Shown one piece after another: positions 8,353 to 15,557 of a DNA stretch of 64,000 nucleotides; the stretch's first letter is position 1; every line of letters begins with the position of its first letter. The translations under genes and the position numbers were made by a program. Origin of the DNA: Jiangella muralis. Its GTDB lineage: Bacteria > Actinomycetota > Actinomycetes > Jiangellales > Jiangellaceae. Location of the stretch: NCBI RefSeq assembly GCF_001270745.1, contig NZ_KQ434751.1, forward strand, positions 455,539 to 519,538. The letters run 5' to 3'. Below the pieces are notes generated by a model. That model saw only the letters and a list, made by a program, of their open reading frames with translations, was not told where the DNA came from and ran no database searches.

Positions 8353-9569
8353 CGGCGGACGCCGCCACGGTGCGGGCCGCGGTCGACGCGGCCTACCGGG
8401 ACGAGTGGGGCCAGGTCGTCGCGGTGCTGATCGGGCTGACCCGCGACTGGGACCTCGCCGAGGACTGCGCGCAGGAGGCGTTCGCGACGGCGCTGACGGC
8501 GTGGCGGCGCGACGGCGTCCCGGACCGGCCGGGAGCCTGGCTCACCACGACGGCCCGGCGGCGCGCGACCGACCGGCTGCGCCGCGACGCCGCCGGACGG
8601 GCCAAGCTGCGCCAGCTGGCCGTGCTGGCGCGGGAGCCGGACGAGTCGGCCGCCGAGGAGATCCCGGACGAACGGCTGCGGCTGATCTTCACCTGCTGCC
8701 ACCCGGCGCTGCCGTTCGAGGCCAGGGTCGCGCTGACGCTGCGGACGCTGGCCGGGCTGAGCACCGCCGAGATCGCCCGGGCGTTCCTCACCGCCGAGAC
8801 CACGATGGCGCAGCGGATCGTCCGGGCCAAGCGCAAGATCGCCGACGCCGGCATCCCGTACCGCGTCCCGCCGGCCGAGCTGCTGCCCGAGCGGCTGGCG
8901 TCGGTGCTGGCCGTGCTCTACCTGATCTTCAACGAGGGCTACGGCGAGCACGACGCCAGCCGTGCGCTGACCGCGGAGGCGATCCACCTCGCCCGCGTGC
9001 TGGCCCGGCTCTTGCCCGACGAGCCGGAGCCGCGCGGGCTGCTCGCGCTCATGCTGCTGCACGAGGCCCGCCGGGCGACCCGCGTCGACGACGGCGTCCT
9101 CGTCCCGCTGGAGCGGCAGGACCGGTCCCGGTGGGACCGCGCGCTGATCGACGAGGGGGTCGCCGTCCTCGACGACGCGCTGGCGCTGCGCCGCGGCGGG
9201 CCGTACCAGGTGCAGGCCGCCATCGCCGCCTGCCATGCGACCGCGCCCGGCCCAGAGGGCACCGACTGGCCGCAGATCGCCGCCCTCTACGCCGAGCTGG
9301 CCCGGCTGGCGCCGTCGCCGGTGGTGGAGCTGAACCGGGCCGTGGCGGTCGCGATGGCCGACGGCATCCCGGCCGGTCTCGCGCTGGTCGACGAGCTGAC
9401 GGCGTCCGGCCGGCTGGACGGGTACCACCTGCTGCCCGCGACCCGTGCCGACCTGCTGCGCCGTGACGGCCACACCGCCGAGGCGCGGGCCGCGTACGAG
9501 GAGGCGCTGCGGCTGGCGCCGTCGGAGCCCGACCGCCGGTACCTGACCGGCCGGTTGAACGCGCTCTGA
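8349..9569 (+). CDS. ECF42-type RNA polymerase sigma factor with C-terminal extension
   Basis: A 406-residue sigma-70 family factor. Region 2 covers the N-terminal part (DLAEDCAQEAFATALTAW and GAWLTTTARRRATDRLRR); region 4 is around residues 115-165 (LAGLSTAEIARAFLTAETT then QRIVRAKRKIADAG). The remaining 200 or so residues form a helical, TPR-like extension (YLIFNEGYGEH, LLALMLLHEARRATR, VELNRAVAVAMADG), the mark of ECF42. In this group the extension, rather than an anti-sigma factor, is believed to control activity. ATG 8349 overlaps the YCII stop, so both proteins are co-translated. A candidate ECF42 promoter follows at 9586-9612. Confidence 0.9.
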   Translation: MTADAATVRAAVDAAYRDEWGQVVAVLIGLTRDWDLAEDCAQEAFATALTAWRRDGVPDRPGAWLTTTARRRATDRLRRDAAGRAKLRQLAVLAREPDESAAEEIPDERLRLIFTCCHPALPFEARVALTLRTLAGLSTAEIARAFLTAETTMAQRIVRAKRKIADAGIPYRVPPAELLPERLASVLAVLYLIFNEGYGEHDASRALTAEAIHLARVLARLLPDEPEPRGLLALMLLHEARRATRVDDGVLVPLERQDRSRWDRALIDEGVAVLDDALALRRGGPYQVQAAIAACHATAPGPEGTDWPQIAALYAELARLAPSPVVELNRAVAVAMADGIPAGLALVDELTASGRLDGYHLLPATRADLLRRDGHTAEARAAYEEALRLAPSEPDRRYLTGRLNAL

Positions 9570-9585
9570 AGTTTTTCGGCCCGGA

Positions 9586-9612
9586 TGTCGATCCGCGGCC
9601 GGTTCCTTCGTC
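9586..9612 (+). promoter_or_regulatory. Candidate ECF42-dependent promoter before the MFS gene
   Basis: TGTCGA (9586-9591), a 17-base spacer and CGTC (9609-9612) fit the TGTCGA/CGTC pattern I recall for ECF42 targets. It lies 36 bases before ATG 9649 and directly after the ECF42 gene. An inverted repeat, CCTTCGTC near 9605 and GACGAAGG near 9634, overlaps its downstream part and could bind a regulator. The assignment is an inference. Confidence 0.45.
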
Positions 9613-9648
9613 GGTGGGGCGACCGACTCCCCTGACGAAGGACCGACG

Positions 9649-11049
9649 ATGTCGCACACCACAACGCTCTCCCCGGCCGCCACCCGGCCGCGGCTGGTGC
9701 TGACGCTCACCTGCGCCACCACGGCGATGGTGGGCCTGGACACCGCGATCGTGAACGTGGCGCTGCCGTCCATCCAGCGCGACATCGGCGGCGGCTACGC
9801 CGCCCTGCAGTGGGTGGTCGTCGCCTATGGCCTGCTACTCGGCGGATTCCTGCTGCTCGGCGGCCGGCTGGCCGACCGGCTGGGACGCCGGCGCGTCCTC
9901 GTCGCCGGACTGGCCGTGTTCACCGTCGCGTCGCTGGCCGCCGGCGCCGCCCATGGCCCCGGCCTGCTGATCGCGGCCCGCGGCGCGCAGGGGTTCGGCG
10001 CCGCGCTCCTCGTGCCGGCCGCCCTCTCGCTGCTGGCCGTCACGTTCCCCGAGGGCCGCGACCGGCATCGCGCGCTCGCCGTGGTCGGCGCCGTCGACGG
10101 TGCGGCCGGGGCGGCCGGCGTGGTGCTGAGCGGCCTGCTGACCGGCGGCCCCGGCTGGCGCTGGGCGTTTCTGATCAACGTCCCGGTCGGTCTGCTGCTC
10201 ATCGCGCTGGCGACGGTGTTCCTCGTGGCCGATCGGCCCGAGGAGCGCACCGGCCGGTTCGACGTCGCCGGCGCGATCACGGCGACGGCCGCCCTGCTGC
10301 TGCTCGCCTACACCCTGCACCACGCCACCGGCCACGGCTGGCTGGCCGGGACGACGCTGGCGCTGTTCGCGGCCGCCGCCGCGCTGCTGGCGGTCTTCGT
10401 GCGGATCGAGCGCCGCAGCGCCGACCCGCTGCTGCCGCTCTCGATGCTGCGCAACCGGCCGCTGGTCGCCGCCAACGTCACCGGCTTCCTGGCCTTCGGC
10501 GCGCTCATGGCCTTCATCTTCGTCGGCTCGCTGCTGATGCAGCAGGTCCTCGGCTACTCCCCGGTCACGACGGGGCTGGCCTGGCTGGCCACGACGGTGA
10601 CCATCGTCGTCGTCGCGATGGCCGGCGGACGGCTGGTCACCCGGGCCGGCGTGCGGACGTCGCTGGTCATCGGCCTGACGCTGCTCACCGTCGGGGCGTT
10701 GTGGCTGGCCCGGGTCCCCGCGGACGCCGCTTACGCGACGGACCTGCTGCCCGCCTTCCTGCTGGCAGGCGTCGGGTTCGGGTTGTGCGGGCCGGCGGTG
10801 CAGATCGGGGCGCTGACCGGGGTGTCGCAGCCGGCCGCAGGGCTGGCGTCCGGGCTGGTCGAGACGGCGCGCGAGCTGGGCGGCGCCGCCGGGGTCGCCG
10901 TCGTGGCGGCGGTGCTGGTGTCCGGGTCCGGGCTGGACGGGTTCCGCGCGGCGTTCGGGTTCGTCGCCGTCCTGGCCGTGCTCGGGGTGATCACCGCGGC
11001 CGCCGGGTTCGGCCGCAAATCCGGTTGCGCCGCGGCGCCCGATGCCTGA
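9649..11049 (+). CDS. MFS transporter, DHA2 (EmrB/QacA-like) drug:H+ antiporter
   Basis: A 466-residue membrane protein with about 14 hydrophobic helices, which is the DHA2 layout. Diagnostic stretches are VGLDTAIVNVALPSIQRDIG (helix 1, about residues 25-44), GGRLADRLGRRRVLVAGL (motif A loop between helices 2 and 3) and AARGAQGFGAALLVPAALSLL (motif C-like). ATG 9649 follows AAGGACCGACG. It should export hydrophobic drugs or toxic metabolites by proton antiport; the substrate cannot be read from the sequence. Position just after the ECF42 gene, behind a candidate ECF42 promoter, suggests that sigma factor induces it. The second MFS gene begins 11 bases later. Confidence 0.85.
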   Translation: MSHTTTLSPAATRPRLVLTLTCATTAMVGLDTAIVNVALPSIQRDIGGGYAALQWVVVAYGLLLGGFLLLGGRLADRLGRRRVLVAGLAVFTVASLAAGAAHGPGLLIAARGAQGFGAALLVPAALSLLAVTFPEGRDRHRALAVVGAVDGAAGAAGVVLSGLLTGGPGWRWAFLINVPVGLLLIALATVFLVADRPEERTGRFDVAGAITATAALLLLAYTLHHATGHGWLAGTTLALFAAAAALLAVFVRIERRSADPLLPLSMLRNRPLVAANVTGFLAFGALMAFIFVGSLLMQQVLGYSPVTTGLAWLATTVTIVVVAMAGGRLVTRAGVRTSLVIGLTLLTVGALWLARVPADAAYATDLLPAFLLAGVGFGLCGPAVQIGALTGVSQPAAGLASGLVETARELGGAAGVAVVAAVLVSGSGLDGFRAAFGFVAVLAVLGVITAAAGFGRKSGCAAAPDA

Positions 11050-11060
11050 CGCTCATCCTC

Positions 11061-12254
11061 GTGGCCGGCCCGTTACGCCGCGACCCCGCGTTCCGGTCCT
11101 TGTTCGCGGCGCGGACCATCTCCTTCCTCGGCGACTCGCTCAGCCTGGTCGCGCTGATGCTGCACGTGGCCGACACCGCCGGCCAGGCGCTCGCGGTCGC
11201 GCTGCTGCTGCTCGTCGGCGACCTCGCGCCGGCGCTGTTCAGCCCGCTGGCCGGCGCGGTCGCCGACCGGTGGGACCGGCGCCGGGTGATGATCGGCTGC
11301 GAGCTGGCGCAGGCCGGGCTGCTCGTCGCGATCGCGGTGGCGCTGCCGCCGCTGCCGCTGCTGCTGGTCCTGGCCGGAGTCCGGGCGGTGGCCGGGCAGG
11401 TGTTCCTGCCGGCGTCGCGGGCCGCGGTGGCCACGCTGGTGCCGCCGCGCGAGCAGGCCGCGGCGAACTCGGCGCTCGGGCTGGCGACCAACGGCGGCGA
11501 GGCGGCCGGGCCGCTGGTCGCGGCGGCGCTGTTCCCGCTGGTCGGGGTGCGCGGTGTGCTGCTGGTGGACGCGGCGACGTTCCTGCTGTCGGCGCTGCTG
11601 CTGCTCCGGCTGCCCGCGCTGCCGCCGTCGGGGCCGGCCGCGGCGCGGGGCGGACTGCTCGACGACGCCCGCGCGGGACTCGGGTACCTGTGGCGCGAGC
11701 CGGCGCTGCGGATCATCGGCCTCGGCTTCTGCGCCGTCGTCGCGTTCAACGGCATCGACGACGTCGCGCTGATCGTGCTGGCCAAGGACACCTTCGACGC
11801 CGGCTCCTCCGCCGCCGCCGTGCTGCTGGCCGCCGTCGGGCTCGGGCTGTTCGCCGGGTACGCGCTGCTGGCGCGCTGGTCGTCACGGGCGTCGCTGCCG
11901 TGGCTGCTGATCGCCGGGTTCGCCGTCAGCAGCGTCGGGAACCTGTTCACCGGGCTGGCGTGGGCGGTCGGGGCGGCGTTCGCGCTGCAGGCCGTGCGCG
12001 GCCTCGGCATCGCCGCCATGGACGTCGCCACGAACACCCTGCTGCCACGGCTGGTGCCGGACGCGCTGCTCGGGCGGGTGTTCGGCAACCTCTACGGGGC
12101 GATCGGGCTGGCCGCCGGCCTGTCGTACGTGGCCGGCGGCCTGCTGCTGGACGCGACGTCGGCGCCGGTCACGTTCCTCATCGCGGGCGCGGGCGGCACC
12201 CTGGCCACCGTCGCCGTCGCCGTCGCACTCCCCCGCGCGCTGCGCCGTCGCTGA
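11061..12254 (+). CDS. MFS transporter (12-helix, enterobactin-exporter/MDR type)
   Basis: A 397-residue protein of about 12 helices: SLFAARTISFLGDSLSLVAL opens helix 1; AVADRWDRRRVMIGCEL is the motif-A loop; the second half has FCAVVAFNGIDDVALIVLAK and LGIAAMDVATNTLLPRLVPD. It resembles the MFS_3/EntS group of efflux proteins. I chose GTG 11061 because no ATG or TTG lies earlier in frame near the preceding stop, and the protein then begins VAGPLRRDPAFRSLFAAR as family members do. No strong ribosome binding site is visible, which suggests translational coupling to the upstream MFS gene. The 3' end meets the convergent SRPBCC gene with only 5 bases between. Confidence 0.8.
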   Translation: MAGPLRRDPAFRSLFAARTISFLGDSLSLVALMLHVADTAGQALAVALLLLVGDLAPALFSPLAGAVADRWDRRRVMIGCELAQAGLLVAIAVALPPLPLLLVLAGVRAVAGQVFLPASRAAVATLVPPREQAAANSALGLATNGGEAAGPLVAAALFPLVGVRGVLLVDAATFLLSALLLLRLPALPPSGPAAARGGLLDDARAGLGYLWREPALRIIGLGFCAVVAFNGIDDVALIVLAKDTFDAGSSAAAVLLAAVGLGLFAGYALLARWSSRASLPWLLIAGFAVSSVGNLFTGLAWAVGAAFALQAVRGLGIAAMDVATNTLLPRLVPDALLGRVFGNLYGAIGLAAGLSYVAGGLLLDATSAPVTFLIAGAGGTLATVAVAVALPRALRRR

Positions 12255-12259
12255 GCTCG

Positions 12260-12733
12260 TCAGCCCTGGGCCAGCAGCCCGGCCAGGCGCTCGTACTGCT
12301 CGACGATGCCCTTGGCCATGCCCGTGAACACGGCGAAGTCGAGTACGTCCGGCGACGGGAACGTGGTCAGCCAGTGCACCCGGGTGCCACCGTCGACCTC
12401 CTCGAACGTGATGGTCTCGATGGCGGGCGGGCCGGGTGGCCCCTGCTCCGGCGCGGTCGTGCGGACCAGCCGCTTCGGCGGGTCGACCTCGAGGTACTCC
12501 CCGACGAAGGCGACGGCGCCGTTGATCCACTTCCAGCGGCCGCCGGGGCGCAGGTCCAGCTCGGCCACCTCGGTGGTGGTGCCGTGCGGGCCGATCCAGC
12601 GGGCCAGGTGCTCCGCCGTCGTCATGGCGGTCCACACCAGCTCGCGTGGCGCGGCGAACACCCGCTCGATGAGCAGGTCCGATCCCTCGGCGACGACGGT
12701 GGTGGCCGCGTCGCCCAGCTCGCGTCGGGTCAT
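12260..12733 (-). CDS. SRPBCC / AHSA1-like domain protein
   Basis: A 157-residue START-like protein: DLLIERVFAAPRELVWTAMT (about residues 19-38), WIGPHGTTTEVAELDLRPGG, GEYLEVDPPKRLVRT and ITFEEVDGGTRVHWLTTF form the Aha1/START beta-grip that encloses a hydrophobic ligand pocket. The ATG at 12733 overlaps the stop of the ArsR gene (ATGA). ArsR-SRPBCC pairs are common in actinobacteria: the repressor controls its own operon and the SRPBCC protein may sense or bind the inducer. Ligand unknown. Confidence 0.85.
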   Translation of the reverse strand: MTRRELGDAATTVVAEGSDLLIERVFAAPRELVWTAMTTAEHLARWIGPHGTTTEVAELDLRPGGRWKWINGAVAFVGEYLEVDPPKRLVRTTAPEQGPPGPPAIETITFEEVDGGTRVHWLTTFPSPDVLDFAVFTGMAKGIVEQYERLAGLLAQG

Positions 12734-13071
12734 GGCCGTTCTCCCTTCTGCAGGTCGGTGAGGTACTGGTCCAGCCGGTCGAAGCTGTCGCCCAGGAACT
12801 CGCGGTACTGCCCCATCCAGGTGACGATGTCGCGCAGCGGTTCCGCGCGCAGCCGGCAGGACCGCCACTGCGCCCGCCGGGTCTGCTCGATCAGCCCGGC
12901 CCTCTGCAGCACCTTCACGTGCTTCGAGATGGCCGGCAGCGAGACGTCGAACGGCTCGGCCAGCTGGCCGACGGTGGCCTCGCCGCGGGTCAGCCGGGCC
13001 AGGATGGCGCGCCGCGTCGGGTCGGCCAGAGCGGTGAACGTCGCCGTGAGCGCCTCGGCCTCGACCGTCAT
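12730..13071 (-). CDS. ArsR/SmtB-family transcriptional regulator
   Basis: A 113-residue winged-helix protein with TALADPTRRAILARLTRGEA (residues about 13-32), VGQLAEPFDVSLPAISKHVK as the recognition helix, and VLQRAGLIEQTRRAQWRSCR as the wing. It lacks the paired Cys of metal-sensing ArsR proteins, so it more likely senses another signal, as in the ArsR-SRPBCC type. A GGAGGGG ribosome binding site precedes ATG 13071; a perfect palindrome and a -10/-35 pair lie just upstream, consistent with autorepression. Confidence 0.88.
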   Translation of the reverse strand: MTVEAEALTATFTALADPTRRAILARLTRGEATVGQLAEPFDVSLPAISKHVKVLQRAGLIEQTRRAQWRSCRLRAEPLRDIVTWMGQYREFLGDSFDRLDQYLTDLQKGERP

Positions 13072-13081
13072 TTTCCCCTCC

Positions 13082-13093
13082 AGTTAATTAACT
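13082..13093. promoter_or_regulatory. Palindromic operator of the ArsR-SRPBCC operon
   Basis: AGTTAATTAACT is a perfect 12-bp palindrome, strikingly AT-rich for this genome. It lies 10 bases before ATG 13071, between the -10 element and the ribosome binding site, so a repressor there would cover the transcription start. Confidence 0.65.
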
Positions 13094-13100
13094 ACACAGG

Positions 13101-13129
13101 AAAGTATGAAATCGGCCAAGAAAAGTCAA
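13101..13129 (-). promoter_or_regulatory. Promoter of the ArsR-SRPBCC operon
   Basis: Read on the minus strand: -35 TTGACT (13129-13124), 17-base spacer, -10 TACTTT (13106-13101). Transcription would start within the palindromic operator at about 13094. Confidence 0.6.
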
Positions 13130-13613
13130 GTGATCGTGTGAACCGGATCGCACCCTCGCACGTCTTACGTGCACGGGCCGGATCGGCGGCGGGTAGTTGA
13201 TCCATGCGGGGTCCGTGACCGTGACGATGCTCCCGACGTTGGGCGGCTGCGGGCTCAGCGATCGTTGGCAGCACTTTGTGACCGCCTGTGCGGCGCCGGT
13301 CACCACGGTCACGCCGCCGCCGATCCGTCCCGTGCCAGGCCCATGGAGGCCGGCACCCCCGGGCGCACGAGAAGGCCGCTCCGCCAGTTGGGGGGCAAGA
13401 GGCGGAGCGGCCCCCGTTGAATCCATGGTAGCCCAGCGTGACCGTCTTGTCGCACTAAGTAACGGTCCGTCCGCTGACCTGCGCCGATACTGCGGCCGAT
13501 TCGGCGAGAAACTCCCCCGACCCATGCAACCCGCGGGCACGCTGAGGAGTGATTGATGGTGAGAGAGCCGATACCCGGTCGCACCGTCCGGGACGGCAGT
13601 CAGGAGGTCCATC
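13130..13613. other. Intergenic stretch with one strong inverted repeat; no gene recognised
   Basis: No convincing reading frame was found on either strand. It holds a perfect 12-bp inverted repeat (listed separately) and, at its right end, the GGAGG ribosome binding site of the SH3 protein. GTAGTTGATCC near 13194 and the TTGTCGCACTAAGTAACGG segment near 13448 could belong to promoters, but none fits well enough to call. Confidence 0.4.
13374..13412. terminator. Strong hairpin (perfect 12-bp stem, 15-nt loop)
   Basis: GGCCGCTCCGCC (13374-13385) pairs with GGCGGAGCGGCC (13401-13412). No U-tract follows on the plus strand. It stands alone, 200 bases from the nearest gene, so it may be a terminator of an unseen transcript or part of a small RNA. 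Confidence 0.4.
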
Positions 13614-14189
13614 ATGATCATCCGGCAACGGCTCCGGCGCACCGCGATCGCGCTCGCCACGGCCACGATCGTTCCGCTCGGCCTGCTCGCGACCAGCACG
13701 GCCGCGGACGCGGCGACGACCACCTACAAGGGCCGCATCACCGAGGGCGTGAACGCGCGCAGCGCCCCGACGTCGGCGTCGACCAAGGTGGGGTCGTACG
13801 CGAAGGGCGCGACCATCACCATCCAGTGCAAGGTGTACGGCCCGGCGGTCAGCGGCAACAGCCTCTGGTACAAGGTGGCGAACGGCCGCTGGGTGAGCGC
13901 CCGCTACGTCGCCAACATCGGGGCGGCGCCGCGCTTCTGCGGCGACGGCAAGGAGTACACCGGCCGGGTGGCCTCGTCCACGGCCCTGGCGGTGCGCAGC
14001 GGGCCCTCGACGGCCAACGCGAAGGTCAGCTCGATCCCGCGCGGCGCGCAGATGTCCATCGTCTGCAAGGTCGACGCGCAGAACGTCGACGGCAACCGGC
14101 GCTGGTACCAGCTGACGGGTGACGGCGGCGGCCAGTGGGTGTCGGCCCGCTACGTGACGAACGTCGGCGCGGCCCCGCCGTACTGCTGA
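13614..14189 (+). CDS. Secreted protein with two bacterial SH3 domains
   Basis: A 191-residue protein with a Sec signal peptide: basic MIIRQRLRRTA, a hydrophobic core, and probable cleavage after ATSTAADAA (about residue 34). Two SH3_3-like repeats follow. Repeat 1 (about 38-105) has GVNARSAPTSASTKVGSYAK and LWYKVANGRWVSARYVANIG; repeat 2 (about 110-190) has LAVRSGPSTANAKVSSIPRG and RWYQLTGDGGGQWVSARYVT. Each ends with a Cys shortly after WVSARYV, suggesting disulfides. Such proteins bind peptidoglycan or act as small extracellular factors; no catalytic domain is present. ATG 13614 follows CAGGAGG at a good distance. It is monocistronic and closed by a strong terminator. Confidence 0.85.
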   Translation: MIIRQRLRRTAIALATATIVPLGLLATSTAADAATTTYKGRITEGVNARSAPTSASTKVGSYAKGATITIQCKVYGPAVSGNSLWYKVANGRWVSARYVANIGAAPRFCGDGKEYTGRVASSTALAVRSGPSTANAKVSSIPRGAQMSIVCKVDAQNVDGNRRWYQLTGDGGGQWVSARYVTNVGAAPPYC

Positions 14190-14201
14190 GCCCTCCCAAG
14201 G

Positions 14202-14248
14202 AAGTCGACGGCGCCGCCCTCACACAACCGGGGCGGCGCCGTCGACTT
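14202..14248 (+). terminator. Rho-independent-like terminator of the SH3 protein gene
   Basis: AAGTCGACGGCGCCGCCC (14202-14219) and its exact reverse complement (14231-14248) form an 18-bp perfect stem with an 11-base loop, 12 bases after the stop, ending in CTTT. Confidence 0.8.
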
Positions 14249-14274
14249 TCACCCGCGCGTCGTCCGGTCCCTGG

Positions 14275-14306
14275 TTGGACAGAGGACCCCGCGAGTTTGG
14301 TATGGT
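14275..14306 (+). promoter_or_regulatory. Possible promoter of tRNA-Leu
   Basis: TTGGAC (14275-14280) and TATGGT (14301-14306), spacing 20 bases (19 if the -35 is read as TGGACA), about 37 bases before the tRNA. The spacing is long, so confidence is low. Confidence 0.3.
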
Positions 14307-14342
14307 TACGCAGCCGCTGGCGCTGCACGAAGGCGCCGCAAA

Positions 14343-14427
14343 GTCCGGGTGGCGGAATAGGCAGACGCGCTAGCTTGAGGTGCTAGTCCCCGTCAAGGGG
14401 GTGGGGGTTCAAGTCCCCCCTCGGACA
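14343..14427 (+). tRNA. tRNA-Leu (anticodon GAG)
   Basis: An 85-nt class II tRNA. Acceptor arms GTCCGGG (14343-14349) and CTCGGAC (14420-14426) pair with one G-U; the discriminator is A14427 and CCA is not encoded. The anticodon stem CTAGC/GCTAG encloses TTGAGGT with anticodon GAG at 14377-14379. The T-arm GGGGG-TTCAAGT-CCCCC is standard and a long variable arm (about 14384-14400) is present. Its 3' end is the integration site of the adjacent island. Confidence 0.95.
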
Positions 14428-14428
14428 C
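14410..14428 (+). repeat. Left attachment-site repeat (3' end of tRNA-Leu)
   Basis: The last bases of the tRNA, from CAAG to CGGACAC, recur at 37868-37885 with one C missing; GGTGGG a few bases upstream is also shared. This is the pattern left by site-specific integration at a tRNA 3' end. Confidence 0.75.
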
Positions 14429-14442
14429 GCCCACTTAGCCTC

Positions 14443-14484
14443 ACCCCTGGCACCAGCTCCGCTCGGAGCTGATGTGCCAGGGGT
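14443..14484. terminator. Hairpin just after tRNA-Leu
   Basis: ACCCCTGGCAC (14443-14453) pairs with GTGCCAGGGGT (14474-14484); inside, CAGCTCC pairs with GGAGCTG, leaving a two-base AT bulge. It overlaps the end of the recombinase remnant and may terminate the tRNA transcript. Confidence 0.5.
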
Positions 14485-14923
14485 TCGTAGGTCAGATCCA
14501 GACCCAACTCCTCGTAGAGCTCGCCCTTCTCGTCATCCGTCGCGTCGGCAAGAGCCGACGCCAGGCCGCCCACGTAGTCGATTGCCGCGCGGCGACCTGG
14601 TGTTCTCGCTCTTCAGGCGATCCCGTTCGAGCGAGCGGGCGGACAGCTCCGAGATCGGGATCTCTGGCGCGTCACCCGCCCCTCGACTGCCGACACGAGA
14701 TTGGCGATCTTGCGTTCGAGAGCGGCGTGCTTCCCCCGCAGAGCCTCGATCCGCGCTGCATCTGCCTCGTCTGGCCCGCTCGCTGCCGCGATGGGCAGTG
14801 AGCCTCGGCCGAGGACGATCTCGTCCATCGGCCGAGGCCACACGTCTGTACCGGTGAAGCGGGCCGAGTGCTGTCGTCCGCGGAGTTCACGGCGGTCTCG
14901 GTGCGCACCGCCCGCGGGGATCG

Positions 14924-15505
14924 TCAGCGCCTGACGCGGTATTTGAGGTGGGTGACCGCGGGACTCGAGCTCGACTCGACCTGGTCGAAGGTGAGCGCCC
15001 CGAGGCCGTCCAGGAGCCGTTCACCGTCGCCGAGGGTGAACGGTGCGAGGTGCAGCACCAGCTCGTCGAGCAGGCCCGCGGCCAGGTACTGCCGCAGGGT
15101 GTTCGCGCCGCCGGCGATCTGAACGTCCAGGTCCCCGGCGGCCTCGCGGGCCCGTTCCAGGGCCGACTCGATGCCGGCGGTGACGAAGTGGAAGGTGGTC
15201 CCGCCCTTCATCGTCACAGGGTCACGCGGATGGTGGGTGAGCACGTACACCGGCGCGTGGTAGGGCGGCTCGTCGTCCCAACCAGTCCAGGACAGGTCCC
15301 ACTGGCCGCGAACCGGGCCGAACATGTTGCGGCCCATGACGAACGCGCCGGTCGGTCCCTCCTGGAATCCCGGCGAGTTCGCTTGGTCGTCCTCCCACTC
15401 GAAGAGGCGCAAGCCGCCTCGGCCGAACGGGTCCTCCAGGCTCTGGTCGGGTCCGGAGAGGTAGCCGTCGGCAGAGACGGTGATGTCGGCCTTCACGATT
15501 CCCAC
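14924..15505 (-). CDS. RibD C-terminal / dihydrofolate reductase-like family protein
   Basis: A 193-residue protein of the DHFR/RibD-C fold: KADITVSADGYLSGPDQSLE at the N-terminus, GAFVMGRNMFGPVRGQWD (about 53-70), PVYVLTHHPRDPVTMKGGTT and VQIAGGANTLRQYLAAGLLD (about 128-147) leading to DELVLHLAPFTLGDGERLL. These are NADPH-binding reductases of mostly unknown substrate, often acquired with resistance or stress genes. GTG 15505 has GGAG 8-9 bases upstream. It follows the DMT transporter gene by 52 bases on the same strand, so the two probably form an operon. It is the first intact gene inside the island. Confidence 0.85.
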   Translation of the reverse strand: MGIVKADITVSADGYLSGPDQSLEDPFGRGGLRLFEWEDDQANSPGFQEGPTGAFVMGRNMFGPVRGQWDLSWTGWDDEPPYHAPVYVLTHHPRDPVTMKGGTTFHFVTAGIESALERAREAAGDLDVQIAGGANTLRQYLAAGLLDELVLHLAPFTLGDGERLLDGLGALTFDQVESSSSPAVTHLKYRVRR

Positions 15506-15557
15506 CGTTTACTCCTTTCGTTGGTGCCAGCCGGGTCGTGGCCGGCAGTTGTGGTGG

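Larger units (their letters stand above)
14409..14880 (-). pseudogene. Decayed serine recombinase (island integrase), C-terminal remnant
   Basis: Read on the minus strand, the pieces match the C-terminal part of large serine recombinases but lie in different frames. Starting at the high end: RFTGTDVWPRPMDEIVLG, then ARIEALRGKHAALERKIANL (the coiled-coil region), a frameshift to GDAPEIPISELSARSLERDR, another to IDYVGGLASALADATDDEKG continuing into ELYEELGLDLTYEP. The last frame runs VRGGT and stops at TGA inside the tRNA (14411-14409), so the integrase gene ended within the attachment site. No catalytic N-terminal domain remains. It is adjacent to the tRNA and dead. Confidence 0.8.

Noticed and set aside
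7503-9785. 760-codon minus-strand frame opposite the Ddn, YCII and ECF42 genes
   Set aside because: Antisense shadow: low-complexity composition, no motifs, and the plus-strand genes have clear family matches.
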